Origin: Glandiceps talaboti
Lineage: Eukaryota; Hemichordata; Enteropneusta; Spengelidae
Assembly: GCF_964340395.1 (NCBI RefSeq)
Contig: NC_135559.1
Coordinates: 17,218,550-17,282,549 of the forward strand
Direction: 5' to 3'
Length of the DNA stretch: 64,000 nucleotides
The notes below the pieces were generated by a model. It was given only the letters and a program-made list of their open reading frames with translations. It had not been told where the DNA came from and made no database searches. Positions 42,601 to 56,423 of this stretch are shown here, piece after piece. A program made the position numbers and the translations under genes. Position 1 is the first letter of the stretch. Each line of letters begins with the position of its first letter.

Positions 42601-45600
42601 TATCGTGCAATTTCTGAAAATCAAATGTCCTTTACACTACAGGCCTTATTCATCAAATTTCAATTCTATGAATAATTTTTGAAAACCACCCTGGATAACT
42701 TTATTGCAAATTTGTCCATATTAGTTAACAGACATCAGAAGAATACAATAAAGTATAAAGAAGAACACTTGTATACAGAAAAAAAAGAAAAAAAAAGAGA
42801 TACAATATTTCACAATTTGGAAGTCAACATAACTTATCAGTTATACAGATAAACATGTAATAATAAGCCGCTGAGATCAGGTGTGTATGACTGACATGTG
42901 AAAAATAGCAGTTAGGTCAAAGGTCACAAAGATAACTTGAAATGAGTTATAGTTCTGTTTATTGACTGAGTTAGAAGAACATTTTATATTGTCAAGTTGT
43001 GATAATTTGACAAGACATTGTGTGTTTATTGAACACCTCTGAAGTGTTCGATGTGGAGTCAAATGTACTGTATATATTTCTAGGTTAGTTGTTGTCATGT
43101 TACATGGTTTTGTCTTGAGTCAACGATAGCATTTAAGTGATAGGTCAATATTCACTTGAAATGAATGTTAATGTTTGCAGACTGAACCATAGAGTTCACA
43201 AGGTTATGATAAAACTAGATACAGCATACCTGGGCCTTAATAGTGCTTTGCTTTGTGTCATCTAGGATAATTAGTAACCATGGTTTTGTCTTGAGTCAAC
43301 AATAGCATTTGAGGTACACATCAATACCACTTGAAATAAATGTTAATGTTTGCAGACTGAACCATAGAGTTCACAAGGTTATGATAAAACTAGATACAAC
43401 ACACCTGGGCCTTAATAGTGCTTTGCTTTGTATCATCTAGGATAATTAGCAACCATGGTTTTGTAATATCTCAACAGTAGCATTTACATCACAGATCAAT
43501 ATCACCTTAAATCAATTTTACTCTGTGCCAAGACAGTTTGCAGACTGATAACGAGGGTTATGATAAAGTGTGGAGTACAGCAGATCTGACTAGTAAGCCC
43601 AGTATCTTCAAAGAAAACATTTTCTTGAAAGAGATAAAAGTTATTTTTTCGAAATATTCACTTGATAGTAAGGTATAGGGAAAAATCATAATTGGTGTGT
43701 CCCCAGAAATTGTTGTGTGTGAATGTTGTGTCAGATTGCCATAGAGGGCGTACTTGACTTAACAGCATTAACTTGATGTTTGCTTTTATTGAACGCAAAT
43801 TTGTGTGGTTCCATTGTATTTTTGTTTTGTGATCATATTAAAAAACTTTAGAAACTATTTTTTTCTTGATTAAACATTTATTTATCCTAGATGTAAGTTT
43901 AAAATAGTTCTTACAACATTATACATCCCCTTTCAACTATCTAGTATACATTCTAACATAGAACAATTTTGATATATTTTCATCACAGTGTTCAGTACTG
44001 TAAGCATTCAAGTCATGAGTATTTAAGTGGTCACTGTATTGTAACATCACAGAGCTACAGGTAGTCATGTTGAAATGTAGTGACTGAGGCATTTGTTTAC
44101 ATCATAAAATGACTGACATGTGAAAAATAGCAGTTAGGTCAGAGGTCAAAGATAACATGAAATGAGTTATAGTAACTGTTTATTGACAGGGTTAGAAGAA
44201 CATTTTAGTTTTATATTGTCATGTTATTACAATTTGACATTGTGTGTTTACTGAACATCTCTGAAGTGTTGAAAGTGTAGTCAAATGTATGCATATTATT
44301 TAGGTAATAGGTGTTTTATCCAAGTTTTTGCCATGCGTCAACAGTGACACGAAAGGTCACAGGTCAATACCACTTGAAATAAATTTTACTGTGTGCCAGG
44401 ACAGTTTGCAGACTGAGAGTTTACAAGGTTATGATATAAATGCATACTGCAGACATTACTAGTATGTCCTCTAATCAAAGAAAACATTTTGTTGAAAATT
44501 ATAAAAACAGTTTTTTTTTGTATATTCACCTGATAGTAAGGTATAGTGAAAAAAACATATTTGGTACATCACTAGAAATTGTTGTGTGTCTGTGTTGTTT
44601 CAGATTGCCTTAGAGGGCGCACTTCACTTGACACAGTTAAACCTGATGTTGTTGTTTTCTTTAACACAACTTTTGTATGCTTATAATGTAGTTTTGTGAA
44701 ATGTATTCATTATATTAGACAACTTTAGAAGCCATGATTTTTCTCAATTGATGAACTTATATACCCTGACTGTGAGTTTAAAATATTTATCAATAGTTTA
44801 CCAGCTCTGAATACAGTAAAGTACTTGTTTTATGGTTTTGCTCAAGTTTCATGAAATAATACAAAATGATTTTTTCTCACAAAGTTCAAATAATTCTGTT
44901 TATCATTGTTCTCCTTGATGTCATTTTAAGCAACTTACAAAGTTTTATTACAAGTATTTTGTAGACTGTGTTATGAACTGTAATGCAAGCTGAACCTATG
45001 ACGAAAAAATTTACTCTCATTCTTCCTAATCTTCAGAGTCCTAAACATCTTTTTATGAACACTGCTGTAAAGGTAGTTACTGGAAATGGTAAATTTGTCA
45101 TGAAAATATAGATTAAACATGCAGGACTAAAGTCAAACATACAACTTTCAATTTCTAATATTATTTTAATGACAAAGTAATTTTCATACTTATATACAAG
45201 GCAATAAATATCATTTAAAGTTTAATATATACTTTGAGTCTCGAGTTTTAAAGAAAACTTAAATATTAGATTTGTGATATTTTTTTTTCAAATGACTTAC
45301 GTTAATTTAGAACTTTAAAACAATACACAGCCTTGAAAGGATTATTATATGTATACTCTTGCATTAGAGTCTTGCATTTTATTGAGACAAAACAGTATTA
45401 CTTTTTTAGAATGTCAAATCAGATTATAATTCATTTCTTAATTAAATGAGACTCAGCCGCCTCGCTGCTTGACTCAGCATGCCCTTCATGTACGTACTTC
45501 ACAAGTATTTATTACAGTTATAGTTTACACACAAAAACATGGTTGTTTGTTAGAGCGTTGTGGTTTTTATACAGTGATTTACAACTGTTACAACGAAATG

Positions 45601-46789
45601 GCCTAGGGGACGCATGTTTGTGTTACAGTCCATAAAACATTATAGAATATTTGGCCTGGCTGAATAGACATAAGTACATCCACAGGTAAGAATGTGTAAC
45701 TCTATACAAATACACAATTTTGACACTGGCTTACATCGTATTTCGCAAATGATACAATAATTGAATTTTGAGACTAAGTAAACCTCACCTACAATTGCCT
45801 GTACTGAACTCATCGTAATGTACGTGTTACCCTTATGCTGTTCTGTAGTACTGGAGTAGTGTGGTGGCCAAATATCTGCAGCTGATACATGGTTCTCTTA
45901 GGAAAGTGTGAAAAGCGAGAATTCCAAGACTTCCAAAGCAAAGCAGAAGATCGCAAACGCCCCACGTGGGACTAAGTTATAGACAAGGTAAGAAGGTGTT
46001 TGTTTCACAAAGCATAGTAACGAAACTCCAATATTCCAGTATCGCTAGTTCAATTTCCTGGTTTAGATTGATGTGGTATCTATAGTCAGATTGAGTTAGG
46101 GTTATACAGGAATGCATAGCTACTTTGCAAATTGTAATATGTAATTGTCGTCCAGTTGGACAAACCAAAGAAAGTACATTTGAAGTGAATGAAGGCGATT
46201 AATTTTAATTTTCGGAACGTAGGTGTTTATCCAAGATGGCTACCATTGGTTGTGTGCTATGTGTATTGAAGTTGATACATTAGCTATAAGATACATTATG
46301 ACCAGCTCTAGCCTATCGAACACTGTAGCAGAGTTTATTCTCCTGGCGCCCTAATTCCCGAACCATGAAGAACTACCCTGATTGCACTTACTTATAAATC
46401 AATATATTAATCTAGCAACGTAATAATGCATTAACATAGAGTACATAGAAAAGAGGAATCGCCCAATATAGCGACAAGCAGGTAACCTGTACATGTTGTA
46501 GATTTCATAACTTTAAAATAAGGGACGGGAAAGTTTCTGAGGGTGTGGTGGTGGTGGTCGAATTTTCCATCGGACCGACATCTCTGATCCCATCTCTGTA
46601 AAACCCAAAACACACTGACTCCCGATCACTCATGTATTTACATGTTTACACACAGGACATGCCCTGCTTGATAAGATAGTGTTATTGTATCTTCAAGTTT
46701 CTATATGTGAAATGTGTGCGTTTATTCTAAGCTTTGTCATTGTTGATCTGTATTGTGGGGTTTAATTGTCTTCCAAATAGTTTTTAATG

Positions 46790-48970
46790 TTCATATCCAT
46801 TGTAATTTGTATACGTACGTAGTTTATTTTTATGTTGCTTGTCCTTGTTATCCTTCCAACTTTTCTTTAAACCTAACAATTATGTTTTCACCGGTACCGA
46901 GGTACAGTGGTTTGGGTCAGCTGTCCAGACCTGATCCATCCTCAAAAGTTTTAATATTTATTTCACGCCTGTGGCCCATGGTTGTATTGCAGTTCATTCC
47001 AAATTAATGCTCAGACGGTAAGCTTCTTCTGTTAGAGTAGTTTCAGCTTTGTGCGAGATCTGGCCTGACACCATTTGTGTCAGGCCAGATACTAGGAGGG
47101 AATAACGACCTAACTCCATCAGGCAAGCTATATTGGATGCGTTACAGTTTAATTCAGTAGGAATTTGCAGAACTTTATGTGTAATTTTTTCCATTGGAGT
47201 TAAAAATGGCGTTAGGTCTTGAGACTGGTTTATGTTTTCAAGTGCCCACCATCTCACTACAGTATATCAGAATGGGTTTTACCACAACATGAATCATTTT
47301 AAGATTAAGTTAGATAGGGATAGTTACTTCTAAAACAGGCCCTGTTCTGGTTTAAACAGTGCCTTTAGTGCTCTTTATTTTTATCCTGTGCCTGTGTAGT
47401 TTTCCGGCAGTGCTCAATGTTATGCCAAGGTATGTGCAAGAGGGGGCATATTCTAGTACTATATTGTTTATGTAGAATTTAAATTTCCTTCCTTATTGAA
47501 AACCATAATCTTCGATTAAGCAATATTTGTAGCCAAGTGCCATTTTTTCACAGATTTCGACTGAGTTCAGGGCATTTTGTAAACCAGTATTAGATTTCCA
47601 TAGTAACATTAAATAATCAGCATATAGTAAGTAAGACAGCCTGTTGGCTTAAATGAGTTGGTGGGTCATAGTTTGACAAGTGAATTTGTCTTTTTATATA
47701 ATTTACATAGATATTAAATAGTAGGAGCTGAGGCCATCCCCTTGTCTAATACCTCTCAGAATTTAAAATTAGCTGATCATACCATTTTTGCCTTAACACA
47801 TCCAATTGCATTGGAAAAAATATCTTTGATTACTTTATAAAAACGTCATGTAATGCCATTTTGTCAATTTATTGGAAAAACACCTCCATTCCAAATTGAG
47901 TCAAAGGATTTATTCAGATCGATAAAGTATCCTTACCTTGGTATTTTGTAATTAACTGGTTAATAACAAATGTATGATCACTGGTACTGAATTTAGGTAG
48001 AAAGCAAACCAGTTCTTTTATTATAATATTATTTTTTGTTGTCATTGAATTCACCAACCATCTGTTTCAGGACCGAAGTAAATAGTTAATTACTCGAAAA
48101 ATGATCGGAACAATTACTGGACGAATCGGGAATGACTTAGCTAATGATATCAGAAACGAAAAGTATGATGCCACGATATTTGCTGGGATCTGTCTTGTCT
48201 CCCTTTTCGTAGATCGATGTAATTATACCCATATACAAGCAGCTAGGGAAATGACCACTTATGTGAACGGCTCAGGGTTTATAGTTTGTTTCAGTTTTAA
48301 AGTCTCACTTCTTTTAACAGCCCTGTGTTGTACTTTTTGTTTTGTTTGTAACAGCTAATTCTCGATTGATGATTGAATGGGTCTGTGCTCAGATTAATTG
48401 AGATATTTTTTGTGTGTACCATGTTTGCTTTCTGGGCTCCGAGTTTTTTAACCTTTGCCTGCTGCCTCGTGATTAAAGTTATCACAGTCTTCTCTCTAAA
48501 AGTTCTTAGCAAGTACTAAAACGTCATGGTCAGTACTACTACCTTTTGTCTGGTGGCATGTGAATTTATCCATAGAGTCATCGGGGCAGCGACCATTGAG
48601 AATTACAATTTCTGAAGAGATACACAGATCCAGAAATATTTCAACATATAGCTGTTGTTTTTTGTTATGTCCTGTGACTGACTCAGTTTCAAATGTATGG
48701 TGGATGCCGATGAGTGGTAGTCCAGGTTTGGATGAATCACAGTATCGTTTTCAATTTAAGATGGGCATTGCAATCACTTGGCTGATTTGTCCTAACTTAA
48801 AATATTTTATGACATCTTGTTTCTAGTAGCTGATTCAGATTAGTGTCTTTCTTTTGGCTGGAGGTTTGAGGTCTCATATCCGCAGTGCAAACACATATAT
48901 TTTCGTCTAAATCGAACATGATTTTATCAAGGCGAGTCCAGATAAAGTCCTCACAGCAGCTTTTCGATTC
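46790..48970 (-). mobile_element. Non-LTR retrotransposon remnant in family B unit 1
   Basis: On the minus strand, in 5' to 3' order, are endonuclease pieces (around 48590-48960), reverse-transcriptase pieces (48300-47280) including LLYADYLMLLWKS at about 47610-47640, and a C-terminal part with ASNIACLMELGRYSLLVSG (about 47150-47080). All frames are broken. YADY stands in the place of the catalytic YADD box, so the second Asp is lost. The layout of APE-type endonuclease then RT in one ORF2 and the YLG-type thumb point to a CR1/I/Jockey-type LINE; the clade was not resolved. The (CA)n array at 48995-49051 lies just 5' of it. Confidence 0.75.
47058..47090. repeat. Short form of the LINE palindrome in unit 1
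   Basis: ATCTGGCCTGACA (47058-47070) and TGTCAGGCCAGAT (47078-47090) pair perfectly around the 7-base loop CCATTTG. These are the outer arms of the 84-bp palindrome of unit 4; the central 50 or so bases are absent. Confidence 0.9.
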
Positions 48971-48993
48971 TCTTATTCCATGTTAACAGTTTT

Positions 48994-48994
<1 letters not shown>

Positions 48995-49051
<57 letters not shown>
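48995..49051. repeat. (CA)n microsatellite, family B unit 1
   Basis: About 57 bases of CA. The same array occurs at the same place in units 2 (56349-56421) and 3 (61278-61353), with different lengths. Confidence 0.96.
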
Positions 49052-49053
<2 letters not shown>

Positions 49054-50329
49054 GACACAATGACACAATTCACAGCTGATAATACAGCCAATAGAAGCAG
49101 GCTTGCAGGCGTTTGATTCACATCAAAATGCATGCAAAAAAAGGAAACATTGTATTCACAATGTGTATATTTATAACCATGATTTCCGCTTGGTGTCGAG
49201 TGCATAGTTTTTCTCTCGTTTATCCAGCCAGTGTTAATCTCACCCAGGTCACCTGATTTATATTTGTTTGCTTGTTACCATTACCTACCACAGATACAAA
49301 CAAGACCATCAATTGCACAGTGTTTGTGTTTTGTATGTTAGAACTTGGTATGAATAGGGCAACACCCACATCCCCAGCCCTTCCCTACCCTACTCTAAAA
49401 ACATACAACATTATAAGATAACCACATGTTTTCTTCGTCTAAAGTGACTGCTCTGAGAAGCATTATAATTAGTTTGTAACTGAAACAACCACCATAGTTG
49501 CACAAGTATGGCTATAATATATGTCATAAACTGTACAAGTTTGCTTTTATTCTGACATTTACGATCAGATAAGAGGACGTGTGTTATAAGGCAACAAAAG
49601 ATTTATCCATGTCAAGTATGTGTTTGGTATATCAATGCAAATATATCACTAAAACGACATGTTTTCATTAAATAAGTTGTACCATGTCTATTGGTCTTAG
49701 CTCCTAATTGTCTAGTCACGTTTCACACTATCGACTTAGAAATGGATAACTTGCAGACGTAATACATGTTTTTTATGATAAGTCGTGGACCATTTGATAT
49801 CCTGGGGGTGGCTTGAAAGATTGGGGGGGGGGATGACAAATGGAGTTGCTTGAACAAACAATCCGGATATGAGTGAGTGATGGAAGAAAAGATGGACCAC
49901 TGTTGCTAGAAAAAATATCTTGGCAGGGATATGATGTACAAGTTCTAGTGTACTGTTCAACCTGCTAGTACCCCGTAGGACACTTGTCAAACCTTGACAA
50001 ACATTTTCAAACACATGTCAGGGACCAGCAGTTTCGTTGGCCTGTGGTACATATATATATATATTTGTTCTTATCACTGTTTCTTTCATATTTGTTTCAA
50101 ATATTACTTCATGTAAGGTTTCAAACATAACTATACATAAAAATATACATATACATGTATTAACTAGCTTTCACACTAGTTACAGAACATGCCACGTAAA
50201 TGTTTGGCTGTTTCACAATTAGTGCTTCACTTATCTTGCACGTATTATTAGATAGTTTATAAAAGAACTTAACCTACATTGTTCTAGTCTCTTCAATAGG
50301 AAATTGTCAGAATGGATGAATATACTTTG

Positions 50330-53300
50330 TGCATAGTCACCTGATAGTAAGGGATAGAGAAAAAAAATCATATTTGGTACATCACCAGAAATTGTTGTGT
50401 GTCTGTGTTGTGTCAGATTGTCATAGAGGGTGCACTTCACTTGCCACAGTTAAACCTGATGTTGTTTTTTTTAACAACTTTTGTGTGCTTACAACATAGC
50501 TGTGTGAAATGTATTCATTATATTAGACAATTTTATAAGCCATGTTTTTCTCAATTTATGAATTTACCCTAGATGTGAGTAAAAATAGTTATCTCAATAG
50601 TTTACTAATACCTAACTCTGAATACAGTACAAATAGTTATCACAATAGTTTACTAATACTTAACTCTGAATACAGTATAAATAGTTATCACAATAGTTTA
50701 CCAATACTTAACTCTGAATACAGTATAAATATTTATCACAATAGTTTACTAATACTTAACTCTGAATACAATACAAATAGTTATCACTAGTTAACTAATA
50801 CTTAACTCTGAATACAGTACAAATAGTTATCACAAAAGTTTATTAATACTCAACTCTGTTCAAATATTGCAAAAAAAACTTTCTCATCAACTTCAAATAA
50901 ATGTTTATCATTATCAATTTTAGCAACTTATGAAGTTCAATTACAAGTATTTTTTAGATTCTTCTTAATGTTTGGAGTGTTATCCTCATTTTCTCAACAC
51001 TGCTGTAAAGGTAGTTTAATACTAGAAATGGTAAATTTGTCATAAAACTATAATCGACAAGTACTTTAATCTAATTTGCTTTCTATATGAGACTTAAAGC
51101 CTTGAGAAAGTGTCAATTATTTGCCAGTAAAAACATACATTGACAACAAGTAGTATATGTCAGTTGCTTTCATTATATCTACACAAAAATAAACACCTTG
51201 AGAAAATGTCAATGATTTACTTTGAGAGTTGAATCCACCTAGTGTCGTAACAATTATAAATTAATTTATTTCAGAGTGATTTAAATAATTTTAGCTGAGA
51301 GTATATGTTGTGTAGATGTTTTGCAGGGATTTCACTTATAGTGATTACGAAAAGCCATAGAAAATTAATTTTCAAATTACGTTTTATACCATTTTTGACA
51401 CATTTTCAACAAAATTGTTATTTGTATACACACCCTTTTCAACTAACCATATAAACAGACATATCAAGCAAAGTGTTATTGTACGTATTCGGTCAGTTTT
51501 CAAGTGATCGCTGCATTTCAACTTCACTGAGTTAGTCATGTTTTCAAGGAAAGTGTTCCTGTCTGTATTCAGTCAGTTTCAAGTGATCACTGCATTTCAA
51601 CTTCACTTAAAAAGTCAATTTAAAATGTAGAGACTGATGAGGCATTTGTTTGACTGACATATGACAAAATAGCAGTTAGGTCAAATGTCAAAGATAACAT
51701 GAAATGAGTTTTAAGTTCTGTGACTCAGACAGTTTATTGACTGGATTTGAAGAACATTTTATACTGTTAAGTTATGAAAATTTGAAAAGACATTGTGTGT
51801 TTATTTAACACATCTGACATTTTCTAATTCAAATGTATGCAAATTATCTAGATTAGTTGTTGTATCCACGTTTTGTCATGTGTCAACAGTGGCATGAAAG
51901 GTCACAGGTCAATACCACTTGAAATAAATTTTACTGTACTATGTGTGTCAGGACAGTTTGGAGACTGAGAGTTTACAAGGTTATGATATAAGTGGAAAGT
52001 GCAGACCTGCGCCTGAATAGTGTTTTGCAGTACAATATCTGAGATAATTAGTATCCATGGTTTTGTCACGTCTCAACAGTGTCATAACTGTCACAGATAC
52101 ATCAATAATACTTAAAATAAATTATATTGCGTGCCAGGACAGTTTGCAGACTGAAACATAGAGTTCATTTCTGTATATTCACCTGAGTAAGGGATAGGGA
52201 CAACCCAAATATGGATGTCTCCAGTAATTGTCGTCAGATTGCCATAGAGGGCGCATTTCACTAGCCAAAGTTAAACCTGATGTAGGTTTTTTAACACAAC
52301 ATTTGTTTGCTTACAATGCAGCTTTGTGAAAATGTATTCATTATATTACACAACTGAAGAAGCCATGCATGTTTTTTTCTAAATGTATCAATTTACCCTA
52401 GATGTGAATTTAAAATAATTATCACAGTAGTTTACTAATACTTAACTCTGAGTACAGTACAAATACTTGTTTTAGGTTTTCCTCAAGTTTCATGAACTAA
52501 CACAAAACTATTTTTCCCATCAAGTTCAAATTCATGTTCATCATTCTTTTTCTTGATGTCATTTTTAACAACTTGCAAAGTTTTATTGCATGTATTTTGT
52601 AGACTGTTTCATGTAATATCATACAACCTGAACCCATGACAAAAAAAAATCGCTTTCATTCTTCCTAATTTTCAGGGTCCTAAACCTCTTTTTGTGAACA
52701 CTACTGTAAAGGTAGTTGCTAGAAATTGTAAACTTGTCATGAAAATATAGATTAAGAAGTATACATAGTTTAATCTAAATTTTTCTCTATATGAAACTTA
52801 AAACCTTAAGAAGGTGTCAATTATTTGTCATGAAAAACATACATTGACAAGTAGTCTAATGGAAGTTCCTTGATTCCTACATGAATCTAAATACCAAGAG
52901 AAAATGTTAATTACTTGACTTTGAGAGTTGAATTGCATCATTTCTGCCATGCTGTTTCTTAATAACTAAATCAATTCATTTTAGAGTGATTTAATGCTTG
53001 CTGACTATATGTTACACGTGTAGATGTTATGTTTGGATTTTAGTTATAGTGATTAAATTCAGATACATTTCCACATGGAAAATTTATTTTCACATTTTAT
53101 ATCAGTAAAAAGACAACAAGTGTGATGAAAATGGCAATAGCTTCATTAAACATGCAGTACTAAAGTCATAATTATAACTTTCAATTTGTAATAATCTTTT
53201 TAATGACAAGGTACTTTTCATACTTATATACAAGGCAGTAAATATCATGTAAAGTTTAATATATACTTTGAGTCTCGAGTTTTACTGAAAAAATAAATAT

Positions 53301-53470
53301 CTCTGTTTTCTAGACTTGTGATATGTTTTCAAATGACGTACATCACTTTAAACCTTTAAAACAATATACAGCCTTGCAAAGGATTATTATTTTTATACTC
53401 TTGTATTAGAGTCTTGCATTTTATTGAGACAAAAAAAATACTTTTCAGAATGTCAAATCTGATAATTATT
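50330..53470. repeat. Family A repeat array, third block
   Basis: Starts with a truncated copy near 50330 (CACCTGATAGTAAGGGATAG). It then has an expanded 48-bp minisatellite (50586-50840), a full unit from about 51400 and another partial unit from about 52165, running into family B at 53470. The order of phrases is the same as in the first block. Confidence 0.85.
50586..50840. repeat. 48-bp minisatellite, about five units, inside family A
   Basis: The unit ATAGTTATCACAATAGTTTA plus CTAATACTTAACTCTGAATA and CAGTACAA is repeated about five times with few changes. Other family A copies (for example 39226-39285) contain it once, so this is a local expansion. The open frame crossing it is an artefact. 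Confidence 0.92.
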
Positions 53471-56363
53471 CATTTCTTAATTAAATGAGACTCAGTCGCC
53501 TCGCTGGTTGACTCAGCATGCCCTTCATGTACTTACTTCACAAGTATTTATTACAGTTATAGTTTACACACAAAAACATAATTGTTTGTTAGAGCATTGC
53601 GATTTTTATACAGTGATTTACAACTGTTAACTAAATGGCCTAGGGGACGCATGTTTGCGTTACAACCCATACAACATTATAGTCTACCGGGACTGGCTGA
53701 ATAGACATATGTACATCGAGAGGTAAGAATTTGTAACACTATAAAAATACACAATTTTGACACGGGCTTACATCGTCTTTCGCAGATGATACAATCATTG
53801 AATTTAGAGACTAACTAAAATTCATCTACACTTGTCAATACCATACTCATTGTAATGTAAGTGTTACCCTTACACTGTTCTGTAGCACTGGAGTAGTGTG
53901 GGGGCCAAATATCTGCAGCTGGTACATGGTTGTGTGTGAAAAGCGCAAACGCCTCACGTAGGAATAAGTCATAGACAAGGTAAAAAGGTGTTTGTTTCAC
54001 CTGGACTAATGCAATAATATTTCTATCATAAGAACATTACATTGTCACATAAATACCCAGGTGTTCAAAAAAATGTACAGGATGGGTTTCATGAGGAAAC
54101 GAAAAAAAAAGCAAAGCATAGTAACGAAACTCCAATATTATTCCAGCATCTCTTTCAATTTCTTGATTTAGATTACAGTCAGCAGGTTGAATTAGGGTTC
54201 TACAGGAATGCATGTCTACTTTGCAAATTGTAATATTTAATTGCCGTCAAGTTGGACAAACCATGGAAAGTACATTTGTAGTGAATTAAGGCGATTAATT
54301 TTGATTTTCGGAACATGGGTGTTTATCCAAGATGGCTACCATTGGTTGTGTGCTACGTGCATTGAAGTCGGTACATTAGCTATAAGATACAGTATGACTA
54401 TATAGACCTTAAGAACGCTCTATGCAAGCCCAGCTCTATCCTATCGATCACTGTAACATTTCGTTAGGTTTTGAGACTGGTTTATGTAATGTTTTCATGT
54501 GCCCACCATCTCACTACAGTTTAGCAGAATGGGTTTCATCACCACATCAATAATTTTAAGATTTAGTTAGATAGGGATAGTTGTTTCTAAAAACAGGTCT
54601 TGTTTTAGTTACAACAGTGCCTTCAGTGCTCTATATCTTAGGTCATCTTGTGCCCTGTGTAGTTTTCCTGCAGTGCTCAATGTTGTGCCAAGGTAAGTGT
54701 AAGAGGGGACACATTCTAGTACTTAGTTGTTTATGTAGAATTTAAATTTCTCTAGGCAGTTCCCTTCCTTACTAAAAATCACAATCTTCGATAAAGCAAT
54801 ATTTGTAGCCAAGTGCCATTTTTCACAGATTTCGACTGAGTTTAGGGTATTTTGTAAACCAGTATTAGATCAGATTTCCATAGTAACATTAAATAATGAG
54901 CATATAGTAAAGAAGACAACCTGCTAGTTAAAAGAGTTGGTGGGTCATAGTTTGACAAGTGAATTTGTCTTTTTATATAATTTACATATATATTAAATAT
55001 TAGGAGCTGAGGCCATCCCCTTGTCTAATACCTCTCAGAATTGAAAAGTGGCTGATTATACCATTTTTGCCTTAACACATCCAATTGCGTTGGAAAATGT
55101 ATCTTTGATTACTTTATAAAAACGTCATGTGACGCCATTTTGTCAATTTATTGGAAAAACACATTCATGCCAACTTGAGTCAAAGGATTTATTCAGATAG
55201 ATAAAATATGAAAAATGTATTTATCCTTACGTTGGTATTTTGTAATTAACTGGTTAATAACAAATGTATGATCACTGGTACTGAATTTAGGTAGAAAGCA
55301 AACCAGTTCTTTTCATATAATATTTTTGTTGTCATTGAATTCACCAACCCTCTGTTTCAGGACCAAAATAAATAGTTTACTCGAAAAATGATCGGAACAA
55401 TTACTGGACGAATCGTTAATGACTTAGCTAATTATATCAGAAAGGAAAAGTATGATGTAACTATAGTTACTGGGATCTGTCTTGTCTCTCTTTTCGTAGA
55501 TCGATGCAATTATACCCATATTCCTGCAGTTAGGGAAATGACCACTTATAATAATTAGACTAAAAGTTTTTTGAATGTGTTTAATAAGTCTGTTCCTGCT
55601 GACTGTAATCATCTGATTGGTTATATTATCTATCCCAGGTGTTTTTTTCTGCTTGGGTATATTTATTGATGAACTGTTTAGGTTTTATAGTTTGTTTCAC
55701 TTTTAAAGTCTCACTCTTTTTAACAGCCCTGTGTTGTAGTTTTTGTTTTGTTTGTAACAGCTAATTCTCGATTGATGATTGAATGGGTCTGTGCTCAGAT
55801 TAATTGAGATATTTTTTTGTGTGTACCATGTTTGCTTTCTGGGTTCCGAGTTCTTAGCAAGTACTAAAACGTCTTAGTCAGTACTACCACTTTTTGTCTG
55901 GTAGCATGTGAATTTACCCTTGAGTCATCGGGACAGCGACCATTGAGAATTACAATTTCTGAAGAGATACACAGATCCAGAAATAATTCACCATATAGTT
56001 GTTGTTTTTTGTTATGTCCTGTGACTGACTCAGTTTCAAATGTATGATGGATGCCGATGAGTGATAGTCCAGGTTTGATTGAATCACATTATCGTTTTCC
56101 ATTTAATATGGGCATTGCAATCACTTGGATGATTTGTCCTAACTTAAAAAATTTTATGACATCTTTTTCTAGTAGCTGATTCAGATTAGTGTCTTTCCTC
56201 TTGAACATGCTGGAGGCTTGTGGCCTCATATACGTAGTGCAAACACATATATTTTCGTCTAAATCGAACATGCTTTTATCAAGACGAGTCCAGATATAGT
56301 CCTGACAGCAGCTTTTCGTCTGTCTTGTTCCATGTTAACACTTTTGTCACACACAGACACACA

Positions 56364-56423
<60 letters not shown>

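Larger units (their letters stand above)
37743..45440. repeat. Family A repeat array, second block (2.7-kb tandem duplication)
   Basis: Copy 4 resumes at 37743. Units at about 40180 and 42890 follow at a period of about 2.7 kb and are nearly identical: the phrase ATGTTATGTACTCCTTTTGC is at 39421 and 42089, and TGACTGACATGTGAAAAATA at about 40187 and 42887. Each of the first two units contains two family A sub-blocks and the SINE-like insert. Within the third, a roughly 176-bp segment starting GGTTTTGTCTTGAGTCAACx is tandemly doubled (about 43105-43455). From 43500 to 45440 the plain family A series continues. No gene seen. Confidence 0.85.
45441..49735. repeat. Family B unit 1
   Basis: Begins at CTTAATTAAATGAGACTCAG (about 45438), carries conserved phrases GCATGCCCTTCATGTAC, ATGGCCTAGGGGACGCATG and CCAAATATCTGCAGCTG, then a block with TTTTCATCGGACCGACATC (about 46560), a minus-strand LINE remnant and a (CA)n array, and ends around CACGTTTCACACTATCGACT (49716-49735). 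The same series is found at 53.5, 57.5 and 62.5 kb. From 49736 to 50330 nothing recognisable follows before family A resumes. Confidence 0.85.

Noticed and set aside
45977-46168. Minus-strand 63-aa frame starting MVCPTGRQLHITICKVAMHS
   Set aside because: It lies in family B DNA and is broken in the other units; no coding signal.
50542-50790. 82-aa frame with repeats of NSYHNSLLILNSEYSI
   Set aside because: Translation of the 48-bp minisatellite; it is single-copy and non-coding in other family A units.
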